DNA from: Halomonas sp.
Lineage (GTDB): Bacteria > Pseudomonadota > Gammaproteobacteria > Pseudomonadales > Halomonadaceae
Assembly: GCA_007129225.1 (NCBI GenBank)
Contig: SKVX01000060.1
Span: 1 to 5,589 of the forward strand
Length of the DNA stretch: 5,589 bases
Direction of reading: 5' to 3'
Position numbers and translations under genes: made by a program. The notes under the pieces were generated by a model. That model was not told the DNA's origin. It did no database searches and saw only the letters and a list, made by a program, of their open reading frames with translations. Below, piece by piece: positions 1-5,490 of the stretch. The stretch's first letter is position 1, and every line of letters starts with the position of its first letter.

Positions 1-105
1 CTGCTCGACGTGACCCGTACCTTCCTCAACGGGCCCGACTGTGACGAGGACACCGAGGTGAAACGCTACGATAGCGATGACGAAGACGGCGACGAGACGC
101 AGTAA
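1..105 (+). CDS. 3' end of a gene with an acidic C-terminus; possible retropepsin-like zinc protease family (RloA/COG4067-like)
   Basis: Only the last 34 codons and a TAA stop are inside the window; the start lies upstream. The visible peptide begins LLDVTRTFLNGP and ends in a strongly acidic tail (DSDDEDGDETQ). The hydrophobic stretch followed by DVTRTFLNG resembles the last strand of the family annotated as 'ATP-dependent zinc protease' or retropepsin-like aspartic protease, whose C-termini often read like 'VDVSRTF..G'. That match is from memory on about a dozen residues and is only a suggestion. An uninterrupted frame from base 1 and the convergent gene just downstream (46-base gap) support a real gene end. 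I see no convincing hairpin terminator between the two stops. The acidic tail fits a moderately halophilic host but does not prove it. Confidence 0.55.
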   Translation: MLDVTRTFLNGPDCDEDTEVKRYDSDDEDGDETQ

Positions 106-151
106 CGCGCCTTTTCCGCTTCCTCGGATCTATCGGACTGTTATTGGGACT

Positions 152-865
152 TCAGAACAGCCGGGCCAGCAGGGCGGTCACCGCGGTCTCCACCCGCAGG
201 ATGCGCGGTCCCAGGTGAATGCCTTCGCAGCCGGCCGCCATGAGTCGCTCCACCTCGAAGGGAATGAAGCCGCCTTCGGGACCCACCAGCAGCGCGACCG
301 CGTCGTCGATGCCCCGAGGGCAGGGCTCTGACATCCCGGGGTGTGCCAGCAGGCCGCGCCGGGTCTCGAGTAGCCCCGGCAGCACGTCCTCGACGAAGGG
401 GCGAAAACCCTTGGCCAGATTCACCCTGGGCATCACGGTATCCCGGGCCTGCTCCAGTCCCAGCACGAGATGGGCGTGAATCTTCTCGGGGGCGAGCTCC
501 GGCGACTGCCAATAGCTCTTTTCCACCCTTTGCGAATGCAGCAGCGTGATCGTCTTCACCCCGAGGGCGGTGACATGCTCGAGGCTCCTGGCCAGCATCC
601 GTGGGCGCGGCAGCGCGAGGACGAGGTGTACCGGTAGCGGTGGCGGAGGCGGGGTATCCATGGGGCCGAGGGAAAAGCGTGCTTCACGGTCATCGAGCGC
701 CAGCAGTTCGCCACGGCCGATCCCCCCACCTGCCACGCCCAGGGTCATAGAATCGCCGATGCGGGCGCGGTGCACCTCTTTGAGATGACGCAGGCGGCGA
801 GGGTCTCGAATGCATGCCAGCTGGTCGTGTTCGATGTCGTCGGGGGCTAGCAGAATCAGGTTCAT
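152..865 (-). CDS. rsmE: 16S rRNA (uracil(1498)-N3)-methyltransferase RsmE
   Basis: This 237-residue protein has the usual RsmE length. The family transfers a methyl group from S-adenosylmethionine to N3 of U1498 in 16S rRNA, acting in the cytoplasm on the assembled 30S subunit. The N-terminal ~70 residues fit the PUA-like RNA-binding domain, including RHLKEVHRARIGD (residues 26-38). The rest is a SPOUT (trefoil-knot) methyltransferase domain with the two SAM-binding signatures: LLVGPEGGF at 192-200 and LGPRILRVETA at 218-228, close to the C-terminus as expected. A run of five prolines (72-76) joins the two domains. The ATG start gives the canonical short N-terminus (MNLILL); the Shine-Dalgarno is weak (GAG about 5 bases upstream). 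It is divergent from the PhaR-like gene and convergent with the gene ending at 105, so it is probably transcribed alone. The family call is very secure. Confidence 0.96.
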   Translation of the reverse strand: MNLILLAPDDIEHDQLACIRDPRRLRHLKEVHRARIGDSMTLGVAGGGIGRGELLALDDREARFSLGPMDTPPPPPLPVHLVLALPRPRMLARSLEHVTALGVKTITLLHSQRVEKSYWQSPELAPEKIHAHLVLGLEQARDTVMPRVNLAKGFRPFVEDVLPGLLETRRGLLAHPGMSEPCPRGIDDAVALLVGPEGGFIPFEVERLMAAGCEGIHLGPRILRVETAVTALLARLF

Positions 866-889
866 CGGGTCTCGTTAATTCGGTTCGAT

Positions 890-917
890 TTGCAAGGGCG
901 GTGGCGCGGTGCACAAT
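890..917 (+). promoter_or_regulatory. candidate sigma-70 promoter for the PhaR-like gene
   Basis: A TTGCAA element at 890-895 and CACAAT at 912-917 are separated by 16 bases, each matching four of six consensus positions. They lie in the divergent gap between rsmE and the PhaR-like gene, about 45 bases before the proposed GTG start. The spacing is acceptable but both hexamers are imperfect, so this is a modest prediction. I could not find an equally good promoter for rsmE in the opposite direction. Confidence 0.35.
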
Positions 918-948
918 AGCAGCAAAGGGCAAGCCTGCCTTTCATGAC

Positions 949-954
949 AAGGAG
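949..954 (+). promoter_or_regulatory. Shine-Dalgarno that favours a GTG start for the PhaR-like gene
   Basis: AAGGAG lies 7 bases upstream of the in-frame GTG at 962. The upstream in-frame ATG at 944 has no good Shine-Dalgarno at a usual distance, and using it would put AAGGAG inside the coding region. This site therefore argues for GTG 962 as the true start. Confidence 0.7.
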
Positions 955-961
955 TGCCACC

Positions 962-1441
962 GTGCGCGTGATTCGCAAGTATGCCAACCGTAGGCTCTAT
1001 GATACCCAACAGAGCCGCTATGTGACGCTTGAGGACCTGCGTCGACTGATCCTCGACGAAGAGCCGTTCCGGGTCGAGGACGCCAAGAGCGGTGAGGACC
1101 TGACCCGCACCATCCTGCTATCGATCATCATCGAGCAGGAGCAGGCGGATGGGGACTCGGAGGTCTTCTCCAATGATCTGCTGGCCCAGTTCATCCGTGT
1201 CTACGACATGGCTCAACCGCTTCCCCTGGCGCGCTATCTGGAGCAGGGGACGCAGTTGATGCTCGAGCAGCAGAAGCGTATGCAGGATCAGTGGCAACAG
1301 GCCATGAGACACTCTCCCATGGACCTGATGCGTGAGATGGCAGAGGAGAACATGCGTTTCTGGCAGAAGACCATCGGTCAGCGACAGGCCGCCGATGAGG
1401 ACAAGCATGATGAGCAGGACGACGATTCCAAGAAGTCCTGA
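962..1441 (+). CDS. phaR: polyhydroxyalkanoate synthesis repressor PhaR-like regulator
   Basis: The 159-residue product begins MRVIRKYANRRLYDT, the hallmark of the PHB/PHA accumulation regulator DNA-binding domain (N-terminal ~60 residues). It is followed by a PHB_acc-type region (about 64-105, with NDLLAQFIRVYDM at 71-83). Known PhaR proteins bind DNA and PHA granules and repress phasin and related genes when polymer is scarce. The C-terminal third is rich in Gln, Met and charged residues, looks helical, and ends in an acidic, lysine-tipped tail (EDKHDEQDDDSKKS). No transmembrane segment or signal peptide is seen. I chose GTG 962 because AAGGAG sits 7 bases before it and the protein then starts at the conserved motif; an ATG at 944 would add six residues. 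No phaC, phaA/B or phasin gene lies in the window, so the link to PHA rests on the family alone. Confidence 0.9.
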   Translation: MRVIRKYANRRLYDTQQSRYVTLEDLRRLILDEEPFRVEDAKSGEDLTRTILLSIIIEQEQADGDSEVFSNDLLAQFIRVYDMAQPLPLARYLEQGTQLMLEQQKRMQDQWQQAMRHSPMDLMREMAEENMRFWQKTIGQRQAADEDKHDEQDDDSKKS

Positions 1442-1578
1442 GTGGGGGGCGTCGACGGTGGCTTTCTGACATAATGCCGCGATGTTTCCACACCCGTTTT
1501 TTTCGAGGCCCTGGCTTCAGCCCGGTCAGGTCTCGTCAAAGCCCGGTATCACCCAGTCAGAGATAGGTAGTCTAGCGG
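1442..1578 (+). other. intergenic region upstream of purD, with a T7 tract
   Basis: This gap probably ends transcription of the PhaR-like gene and starts that of purD, but neither signal is clear. A run of seven T (1497-1503) follows CCACACCCG; I could not find a stable hairpin immediately before it, so I do not call a terminator. CATAAT at 1470-1475 resembles a -10 element but lacks a -35 at the right distance. The bases just before the purD ATG (GTAGTCTAGCGG) give only a weak Shine-Dalgarno. I saw no PurR-type palindrome. Confidence 0.4.
1519..1547. repeat. 8-bp direct repeat AGCCCGGT spaced 21 bp, upstream of purD
   Basis: AGCCCGGT occurs at 1519-1526 and again at 1540-1547, 21 bases start to start, close to two helical turns. 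Its position 30-60 bases before the purD start is where a regulator could bind. In GC-rich DNA an 8-base repeat can easily be chance, so function is speculative. Confidence 0.3.
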
Positions 1579-2874
1579 ATGAAGGTTCTGATCATCGGCG
1601 GCGGTGGCCGCGAACATGCCCTGGCCTGGAAGGTCGCCCAGTCGCCTCGCGTCGAACGCGTCTTCGTGGCACCCGGTAATGCCGGTACCGCCCGTGAGGC
1701 GGGCGTGGTCAATGTCGCCATCGATGGGGCTGACCTGGATGGGCTGGTCGCGTTTGCCGAAGAGGAAGCCATCGGCCTGACCATTGTCGGCCCGGAGGCA
1801 CCGCTGGTCGCGGGCGTCGTCGATCGCTTTCGCGGCGCGGGGCTGGCTATCTTCGGTCCCACCGCCGGGGCGGCTCAGCTCGAGGGGTCGAAGTCCTTCA
1901 CCAAGGACTTTCTGGCACGTCACGCCATTCCTACCGCCGCCTATCGCACCTTCACCGAGGTCGAGCCTGCCCTTGCCTATCTGGCCGAGCAGGGCGCGCC
2001 CATCGTGATCAAGGCAGACGGCCTGGCGGCGGGCAAGGGTGTCATCGTCGCCATGACCCTGGGGGAAGCGGAAACGGCCGTTCGAGACATGCTGGAGGCC
2101 AACGCCTTCGGCGACGCCGGGGCCCGGGTGGTGATCGAGGAGTTCCTCGAGGGCGAAGAGGCAAGCTTCATCGTCATGGTCGATGGCAAGAACGTACTAC
2201 CCATGGCCACCAGCCAGGACCACAAGCGGGCGCTGGATGGCGATGAAGGGCCCAATACCGGTGGCATGGGTGCCTACTCGCCGGCGCCGGTGGTGAGCGA
2301 GGCGGTGTACGAGCGGATCATGCGGGACGTGATCATGCCGACGGTGCACGGCATGGCGGCGGAGGGGCATCCCTACAGCGGTTTTCTTTATGCCGGGCTG
2401 ATGATCGATGCCGAAGGCAACCCCAGGGTCATCGAATACAACTGTCGCTTTGGCGACCCGGAAACCCAGCCGATCATGCTGCGCCTGCGGTCCGACCTGG
2501 CCGAGCTCTGCCTGGCCGGGGCCAGCGGGGAGCTGGTGGGACAGACCTGCGACTGGGACAGCCGTACCGCGGTGGGGGTGGTACTGGCTGCCGGTGGCTA
2601 CCCGGGCGACTACCGCAAGGGCGATGTCATTGAGGGGCTCGACGCGGCGGAAGGTGCCGGCTGCAAGGTGTTCCATGCCGGCACCGCCGACAACGACCAG
2701 GGGCAGCTGGTCACCGCCGGTGGGCGTGTGCTCTGTGTCACGGCCCTGGGCGAGGGCGTGTCCCGGGCGCGAGACCTGGCCTATGAAGGCGTTGACGCCA
2801 TTCGCTGGCCGGATATCCACTATCGTCGCGATATTGCACACCGGGCGATTGCCCGTGAGCAGCAGGCAGGATGA
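1579..2874 (+). CDS. purD: phosphoribosylamine--glycine ligase (GAR synthetase)
   Basis: PurD joins 5-phosphoribosylamine and glycine with ATP hydrolysis to make glycinamide ribonucleotide, the second step of de novo purine synthesis in the cytosol. The 431-residue length is typical. The N-terminal domain carries GGGGREH (7-13) and GPEAPL (71-76). The ATP-grasp region carries KADGLAAGKGV (145-155), EEFLEGEEASF (187-197), the QDHKRA segment leading into GPNTGGMGAYSP (213-235), and the metal-binding EYNCRFGDPETQ (286-297). The C-terminal domain is complete, ending in AREQQAG. MKVLIIGGGGREHALAW is the canonical start, even though the Shine-Dalgarno is weak. In many gammaproteobacteria purD follows purH; here it follows a PhaR-like gene after a 137-base gap, and purH is not in the window. 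It appears to be the first gene of a run continuing into the thioesterase, prkB and HIT genes. Confidence 0.98.
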   Translation: MKVLIIGGGGREHALAWKVAQSPRVERVFVAPGNAGTAREAGVVNVAIDGADLDGLVAFAEEEAIGLTIVGPEAPLVAGVVDRFRGAGLAIFGPTAGAAQLEGSKSFTKDFLARHAIPTAAYRTFTEVEPALAYLAEQGAPIVIKADGLAAGKGVIVAMTLGEAETAVRDMLEANAFGDAGARVVIEEFLEGEEASFIVMVDGKNVLPMATSQDHKRALDGDEGPNTGGMGAYSPAPVVSEAVYERIMRDVIMPTVHGMAAEGHPYSGFLYAGLMIDAEGNPRVIEYNCRFGDPETQPIMLRLRSDLAELCLAGASGELVGQTCDWDSRTAVGVVLAAGGYPGDYRKGDVIEGLDAAEGAGCKVFHAGTADNDQGQLVTAGGRVLCVTALGEGVSRARDLAYEGVDAIRWPDIHYRRDIAHRAIAREQQAG

Positions 2875-2909
2875 TCGCCGCGAGTCTGTACTGACCGACA
2901 ACAACAAGC

Positions 2910-2914
2910 AGGAG
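2910..2914 (+). promoter_or_regulatory. Shine-Dalgarno that decides the thioesterase start
   Basis: AGGAG lies 5 bases before ATG 2920. An in-frame GTG at 2914 overlaps the last base of this site and so cannot be served by it, which makes ATG 2920 the better start. Confidence 0.7.
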
Positions 2915-2919
2915 TGAGG

Positions 2920-3360
2920 ATGGACCGCATCAAGCTGGAATTTCCCGAAGCGGCTATCGTGCACCGTCAGCCGTTGTCGGTGCGCATTACCGACATGAAC
3001 TATGGCCGTCATCTTGGCCATGACACCCTGGTATCGCTGCTCCACGAGGCGCGAATTCAGGCGTTCGGCACCCTCGGGCTCACCGAATGGGACATGGGTG
3101 GCTATCTCAGTATGGTGGCCGACCTGGCCGTGCAATATCAGTCCGAAGCGCGCTGGCCCGATGTCCTGGTGGTGGAGACTGCCATCCCGGCGCCGGTCGG
3201 CAAGGCTATCGTCGTCTATCATCGCATATGCCATGCCGAAGGCGGACGGCCGGTGGCTACCGCGCGCCTCAACCTTGTGCTGGTCGACCCTGCAAAGGGG
3301 CGTAGCGTCGCGATACCCGATGCCGTCAAACAGGCCATCACCGGGGTGGAGAGCGCCTGA
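2920..3360 (+). CDS. hotdog-fold acyl-CoA thioesterase family protein (4HBT/YbgC-FadM-like)
   Basis: This 146-residue protein fits the single-domain hotdog thioesterases. The segment DMNYGRHLGHDTL (residues 25-37), followed by HEAR (42-45), matches the 4HBT signature of an Asp/Asn loop, a glycine-rich turn and the long central helix. The candidate catalytic Asp25 precedes Asn27, with a nearby Glu43. The middle region (ADLAVQYQSEARWPDVL) matches the strand pair that typically forms the acyl-CoA pocket. These enzymes hydrolyse acyl-CoA or other thioesters in the cytoplasm; the substrate cannot be read from sequence. The gene starts 45 bases after purD, and its TGA overlaps the ATG of prkB by one base (TGATG), so the two are probably translationally coupled. 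No signal peptide is seen. The family is confident, the function open. Confidence 0.85.
   Translation: MDRIKLEFPEAAIVHRQPLSVRITDMNYGRHLGHDTLVSLLHEARIQAFGTLGLTEWDMGGYLSMVADLAVQYQSEARWPDVLVVETAIPAPVGKAIVVYHRICHAEGGRPVATARLNLVLVDPAKGRSVAIPDAVKQAITGVESA
3348..3351 (+). promoter_or_regulatory. Shine-Dalgarno of prkB inside the thioesterase gene
   Basis: GGAG lies 8 bases before the prkB ATG at 3360, within the last codons of the thioesterase gene. Together with the TGATG stop/start overlap it supports ATG 3360 and coupled translation. Confidence 0.6.
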
Positions 3361-4232
3361 TGTCGCGCGAGTATCCGATCATAGCCGTGACCGGCTCCTC
3401 AGGGGCCGGGACGACAACGGTAAAGCGAACCTTCGAGCGGATGTTCGCCAGGGAGGACGTGCATGCGGCCAGCGTTGATGGCGATGCCTTCCACCGTTAC
3501 ACCCGGGACGAGCTGGCGCGTATCTTCCGTGAAGAGCCCGAACGCAAGGACGAGCTGTCCCACTTTGCCGTGGAAGCCAACCTGCTGGACCGCCTCGAAA
3601 CGCTCTTCCTGGAGTATGGCGAGCATGGTACCGGGACCTTTCGTCACTACATCCATGCCGAAGACAAGCAGATGATCGAGGCCGGCTACCGGGTCGGTAC
3701 CTTCACCGAGTGGCAGCCGCTGCCCTGTGGTACCGACCTGCTCTTCTACGAAGGGCTGCATGGTGGCCTGGTGACCGCCGAGCACGATATTGCCCGGCAC
3801 GTGGACCTGCTGGTGGGTGTGGCGCCGACCATGAATCTGGAGTGGATCCAGAAGATCGATCGCGACATCAAGATGCGCGGCTACTCCCAGGAGGCCGTGA
3901 TCGATACCATCCTGGGTCGCATGGGCGACTATGTGCGTTATATCCAGCCGCAGTTCTCCCGAACCCATATCAACTTCCAGCGCGTGCCCACGGTGGATAC
4001 CTCCAATCCCTTCGAAGTGCAGGACATCCCCAACGATGCCGAGTCCTTCGTGGTAATCCGCTTCCGCGACCCCTCCACCGTGGACTTCCCGTGGCTGCTG
4101 GCGATGATCCAGGACGCCTTCATGAGTCGTCCGCACACCCTGGTCGTGCCTGGTGCCAGGATGTCGCTTGCCATCGAACTGATACTGGCGCCTCTGGTGC
4201 GCCACCTGCTCGCCCAGCGGCGCTTTCGATGA
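3360..4232 (+). CDS. prkB: phosphoribulokinase-family protein PrkB
   Basis: The 290-residue protein is a full-length bacterial-type phosphoribulokinase, a family that phosphorylates ribulose 5-phosphate to ribulose 1,5-bisphosphate with ATP. It shows a Walker A loop (GSSGAGTTT, 12-20), DGDAFHRYTR (40-49) with Asp42, His45 and Arg49, a Walker B-like segment DLLFYEGLHGG (126-136) with Glu131, and KIDRDIKMRG (165-174). The C-terminal signatures PTVDTSNPF, DFPWLLAM and TLVVPGARM closely resemble my memory of E. coli PrkB, so I assign it to that non-Calvin branch. The residue I recall as Lys53 in the Rhodobacter enzyme is Ala here. No RuBisCO or other cbb gene is visible, so the cellular role is unknown, as for E. 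coli PrkB. It overlaps the thioesterase gene by one base and precedes the HIT gene by 45 bases. Confidence 0.92.
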   Translation: MSREYPIIAVTGSSGAGTTTVKRTFERMFAREDVHAASVDGDAFHRYTRDELARIFREEPERKDELSHFAVEANLLDRLETLFLEYGEHGTGTFRHYIHAEDKQMIEAGYRVGTFTEWQPLPCGTDLLFYEGLHGGLVTAEHDIARHVDLLVGVAPTMNLEWIQKIDRDIKMRGYSQEAVIDTILGRMGDYVRYIQPQFSRTHINFQRVPTVDTSNPFEVQDIPNDAESFVVIRFRDPSTVDFPWLLAMIQDAFMSRPHTLVVPGARMSLAIELILAPLVRHLLAQRRFR

Positions 4233-4262
4233 GCCGCGTGGCTCTCTCACCTTCACGACGAC

Positions 4263-4267
4263 AGGAG
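4263..4267 (+). promoter_or_regulatory. Shine-Dalgarno that decides the HIT gene start
   Basis: AGGAG lies only 1 base before an in-frame ATG at 4269 but 10 bases before the ATG at 4278. The first spacing is too short to work and the second is slightly long but usable, which favours ATG 4278. Confidence 0.55.
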
Positions 4268-4277
4268 CATGACATCG

Positions 4278-4619
4278 ATGGACTGCTTATTTTGCAAGAT
4301 TATCCAGCGCGAGATTCCCGCCGATATCGTCTTCGAGGACGAGCATGTCCTGGCGTTCAACGATATCAATCCCCAGGCGCCCACCCACATCCTGATCATT
4401 CCCAAGCAGCATATCGCCACCTTGAACGATATCGAGGAGGCCGACCTGGCCCTCATCGGCCGGCTGCAGTACACCGCGGCTCGGCTGGCAAAGGAGCGTG
4501 GCTTCGCCGAGGATGGGTATCGCGTGGTAATGAACTGCAATGACCAGGGCGGGCAAACGGTCTATCATATTCATATGCACCTGATGGGCGGTCGACGCTT
4601 TACTTGGCCGGCTGGCTAG
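4278..4619 (+). CDS. HIT-family protein (HinT-like nucleotide hydrolase)
   Basis: The 113-residue product starts MDCLFCKIIQREIPADIV, the typical HinT opening with a CxxC pair (Cys3, Cys6), and contains the helix-strand segment AFNDINPQAPTHILIIPKQH (26-45). The histidine triad is HIHMHLMGG at 97-105, with His97, His99 and His101; by analogy with HINT1 the middle histidine would be the nucleophile. HinT proteins hydrolyse purine nucleoside phosphoramidates and acyl- or aminoacyl-adenylates in the cytosol. Residues GQTVYH before the triad and the MGGRRFTWPAG end are family-typical. I chose ATG 4278 over ATG 4269 because of the ribosome-binding-site spacing and the conserved MDCLFC start. It looks like the last gene of the purD-thioesterase-prkB run. 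I recall a HIT gene preceding coq7 in Pseudomonas too. Confidence 0.93.
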   Translation: MDCLFCKIIQREIPADIVFEDEHVLAFNDINPQAPTHILIIPKQHIATLNDIEEADLALIGRLQYTAARLAKERGFAEDGYRVVMNCNDQGGQTVYHIHMHLMGGRRFTWPAG

Positions 4620-4624
4620 CCGGC
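4607..4624. repeat. 7-bp GC-rich inverted repeat over the HIT stop codon
   Basis: GCCGGCT and AGCCGGC form a perfect 7-bp stem around a 4-base loop (GGCT), and the TAG stop (4617-4619) lies inside the structure. No T tract follows, so it is not a standard intrinsic terminator; it could slow ribosomes or protect the transcript end, or be chance. Confidence 0.4.
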
Positions 4625-4677
4625 GCCCTGCGGTGTAAGCCGCGCGCGTCGAGGCGTGCGACGCATCAGGTGCATAC

Positions 4678-4711
4678 CCGCAAACGCCACCCGCCAGGGT
4701 GGCGTTTGCGG
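4678..4711 (+). terminator. strong stem-loop terminator between HIT and coq7
   Basis: A perfect 15-bp stem (4678-4692 pairing with 4697-4711) closes a 4-base loop GCCA. The core CGCCACCC/GGGTGGCG flanked by AAA on the 5' arm and TTT on the 3' arm is the usual look of intrinsic terminators in GC-rich gammaproteobacteria, though here the T run is only three bases and the pairing continues through GCG. It lies 58 bases after the HIT stop and 80 bases before coq7, so it most likely ends the purD-to-HIT transcript. Because the structure is symmetrical it might also act on the other strand. In-frame GTG codons within it are not plausible coq7 starts. Confidence 0.7.
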
Positions 4712-4791
4712 TAGTCGACTTCGGCGCTTCCGAGTGGTGGCAGTTCGGTTGGGCCGGTGCCTTGATTGGTCTGTGCAGAAACGAGGGTACC

Positions 4792-5436
4792 ATGAGCCGC
4801 AAGCTGACCCATGCCGATACGCTGATCCACCAGTTCGATACCATACTGCGCACCCTGGTGCCCCATGCCGCACGCTCGTCTCGTCCTTCCCCGGTCACCG
4901 CGGATATCGACGATGACCCCATGACGCTGGACGAGCGTCGCCACGCCGCGGGATTGATGCGTGTCAATCATACCGGGGAGGTGTGTGCCCAGGCGCTCTA
5001 TCAGGGCCAGGGGTGCACCGCCAAGCTGCCCAAGGTGCGCGAGCAGATGGAGCACTCGGCCCAGGAAGAGATCGATCACCTGGCCTGGTGCGACGAGCGC
5101 TTGCAGGAGTTGGGAGGCCGTACCAGCCTGCTCAATCCGCTGTTCTATGCTGCTTCCTTCGGGCTCGGCGCGGTGGCGGGCGCGGTGGGCGATCGCGTCA
5201 GCCTTGGCTTCGTGGCGGCGACCGAAGAGCAGGTGGGCAAGCATCTCAACGAGCACCTGGAGACCCTGCCGCCGGGCGACCATCGCTCCCGGGCCGTGCT
5301 GCGCCAGATGGCCATTGACGAGGCGCACCATGCCCAACTGGCGCTGGAAGCCGGTGGCGCCCGCTTCCCTGCACCGGTGAAGTTCGGCATGTCGCTGATG
5401 TCGAAGGTGATGACCAAGAGTGTCTATCGGATCTGA
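4792..5436 (+). CDS. coq7: 2-polyprenyl-3-methyl-6-methoxy-1,4-benzoquinone monooxygenase (Coq7)
   Basis: The 214-residue protein is a full-length Coq7, the di-iron hydroxylase that adds a ring hydroxyl late in ubiquinone synthesis; species with Coq7 often use it in place of the flavoprotein UbiF. The carboxylate-bridged iron ligands are all present: NHTGE (59-63, Glu63), EEIDH (92-96, an ExxH with Glu93 and His96), ATEEQVGKHL (143-152, Glu145), and DEAHH (176-180, ExxH with Glu177 and His180). The glycine/alanine-rich stretch FYAASFGLGAVAGAVGD (118-134) is probably the membrane-associating hydrophobic helix. ATG 4792 is preceded by GAGG at 5-base spacing and gives the expected N-terminus; the open frame extends upstream into the terminator only by chance. 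It should be transcribed from its own promoter in 4712-4791, though I see no clear hexamers there. Confidence 0.96.
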   Translation: MSRKLTHADTLIHQFDTILRTLVPHAARSSRPSPVTADIDDDPMTLDERRHAAGLMRVNHTGEVCAQALYQGQGCTAKLPKVREQMEHSAQEEIDHLAWCDERLQELGGRTSLLNPLFYAASFGLGAVAGAVGDRVSLGFVAATEEQVGKHLNEHLETLPPGDHRSRAVLRQMAIDEAHHAQLALEAGGARFPAPVKFGMSLMSKVMTKSVYRI

Positions 5437-5490
5437 GCGCCTGCCCGGCGACTGGCCGTGACGCTCCTGGCCATGGACAGAATGGCGTCT

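Noticed and set aside
106..151. A shared terminator between the convergent gene ends at 105 and 152.
   Set aside because: No inverted repeat of useful length is visible in this gap.
1470..1475. CATAAT as a -10 element of a purD promoter.
   Set aside because: No acceptable -35 hexamer lies 15-19 bases upstream, so it was not called as a promoter.
2197..3234. A long minus-strand open frame (345 residues) across purD and the thioesterase gene.
   Set aside because: It is antisense to two clear genes with intact motifs, its composition is His/Arg-rich as expected of a shadow in GC-rich DNA, and no family motif is recognisable.
3399..4256. A 285-residue minus-strand open frame antisense to prkB.
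   Set aside because: It mirrors prkB codons, has no recognisable domain, and the plus-strand gene is certain.
4678..4711. The CGCAAACG...CGTTTGCG arms look a little like a PurR or LacI-type operator.
   Set aside because: The arms are part of a 15-bp perfect stem with a 4-base loop downstream of a gene run, which a terminator explains better. An operator of that type would have its half-sites meeting at the centre, not flanking CCACCC/GGGTGG.
4699..4791. Extension of coq7 to an upstream GTG at 4699.
   Set aside because: That start lies inside the terminator stem and has no ribosome-binding site; ATG 4792 has one and gives the family's usual length.
5437..5490. Short TGGCC/GGCCA pairing between coq7 and the OsmC gene as a bidirectional terminator.
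   Set aside because: The stem is only 5 bp with an 11-base loop and no T or A tract; too weak to call.
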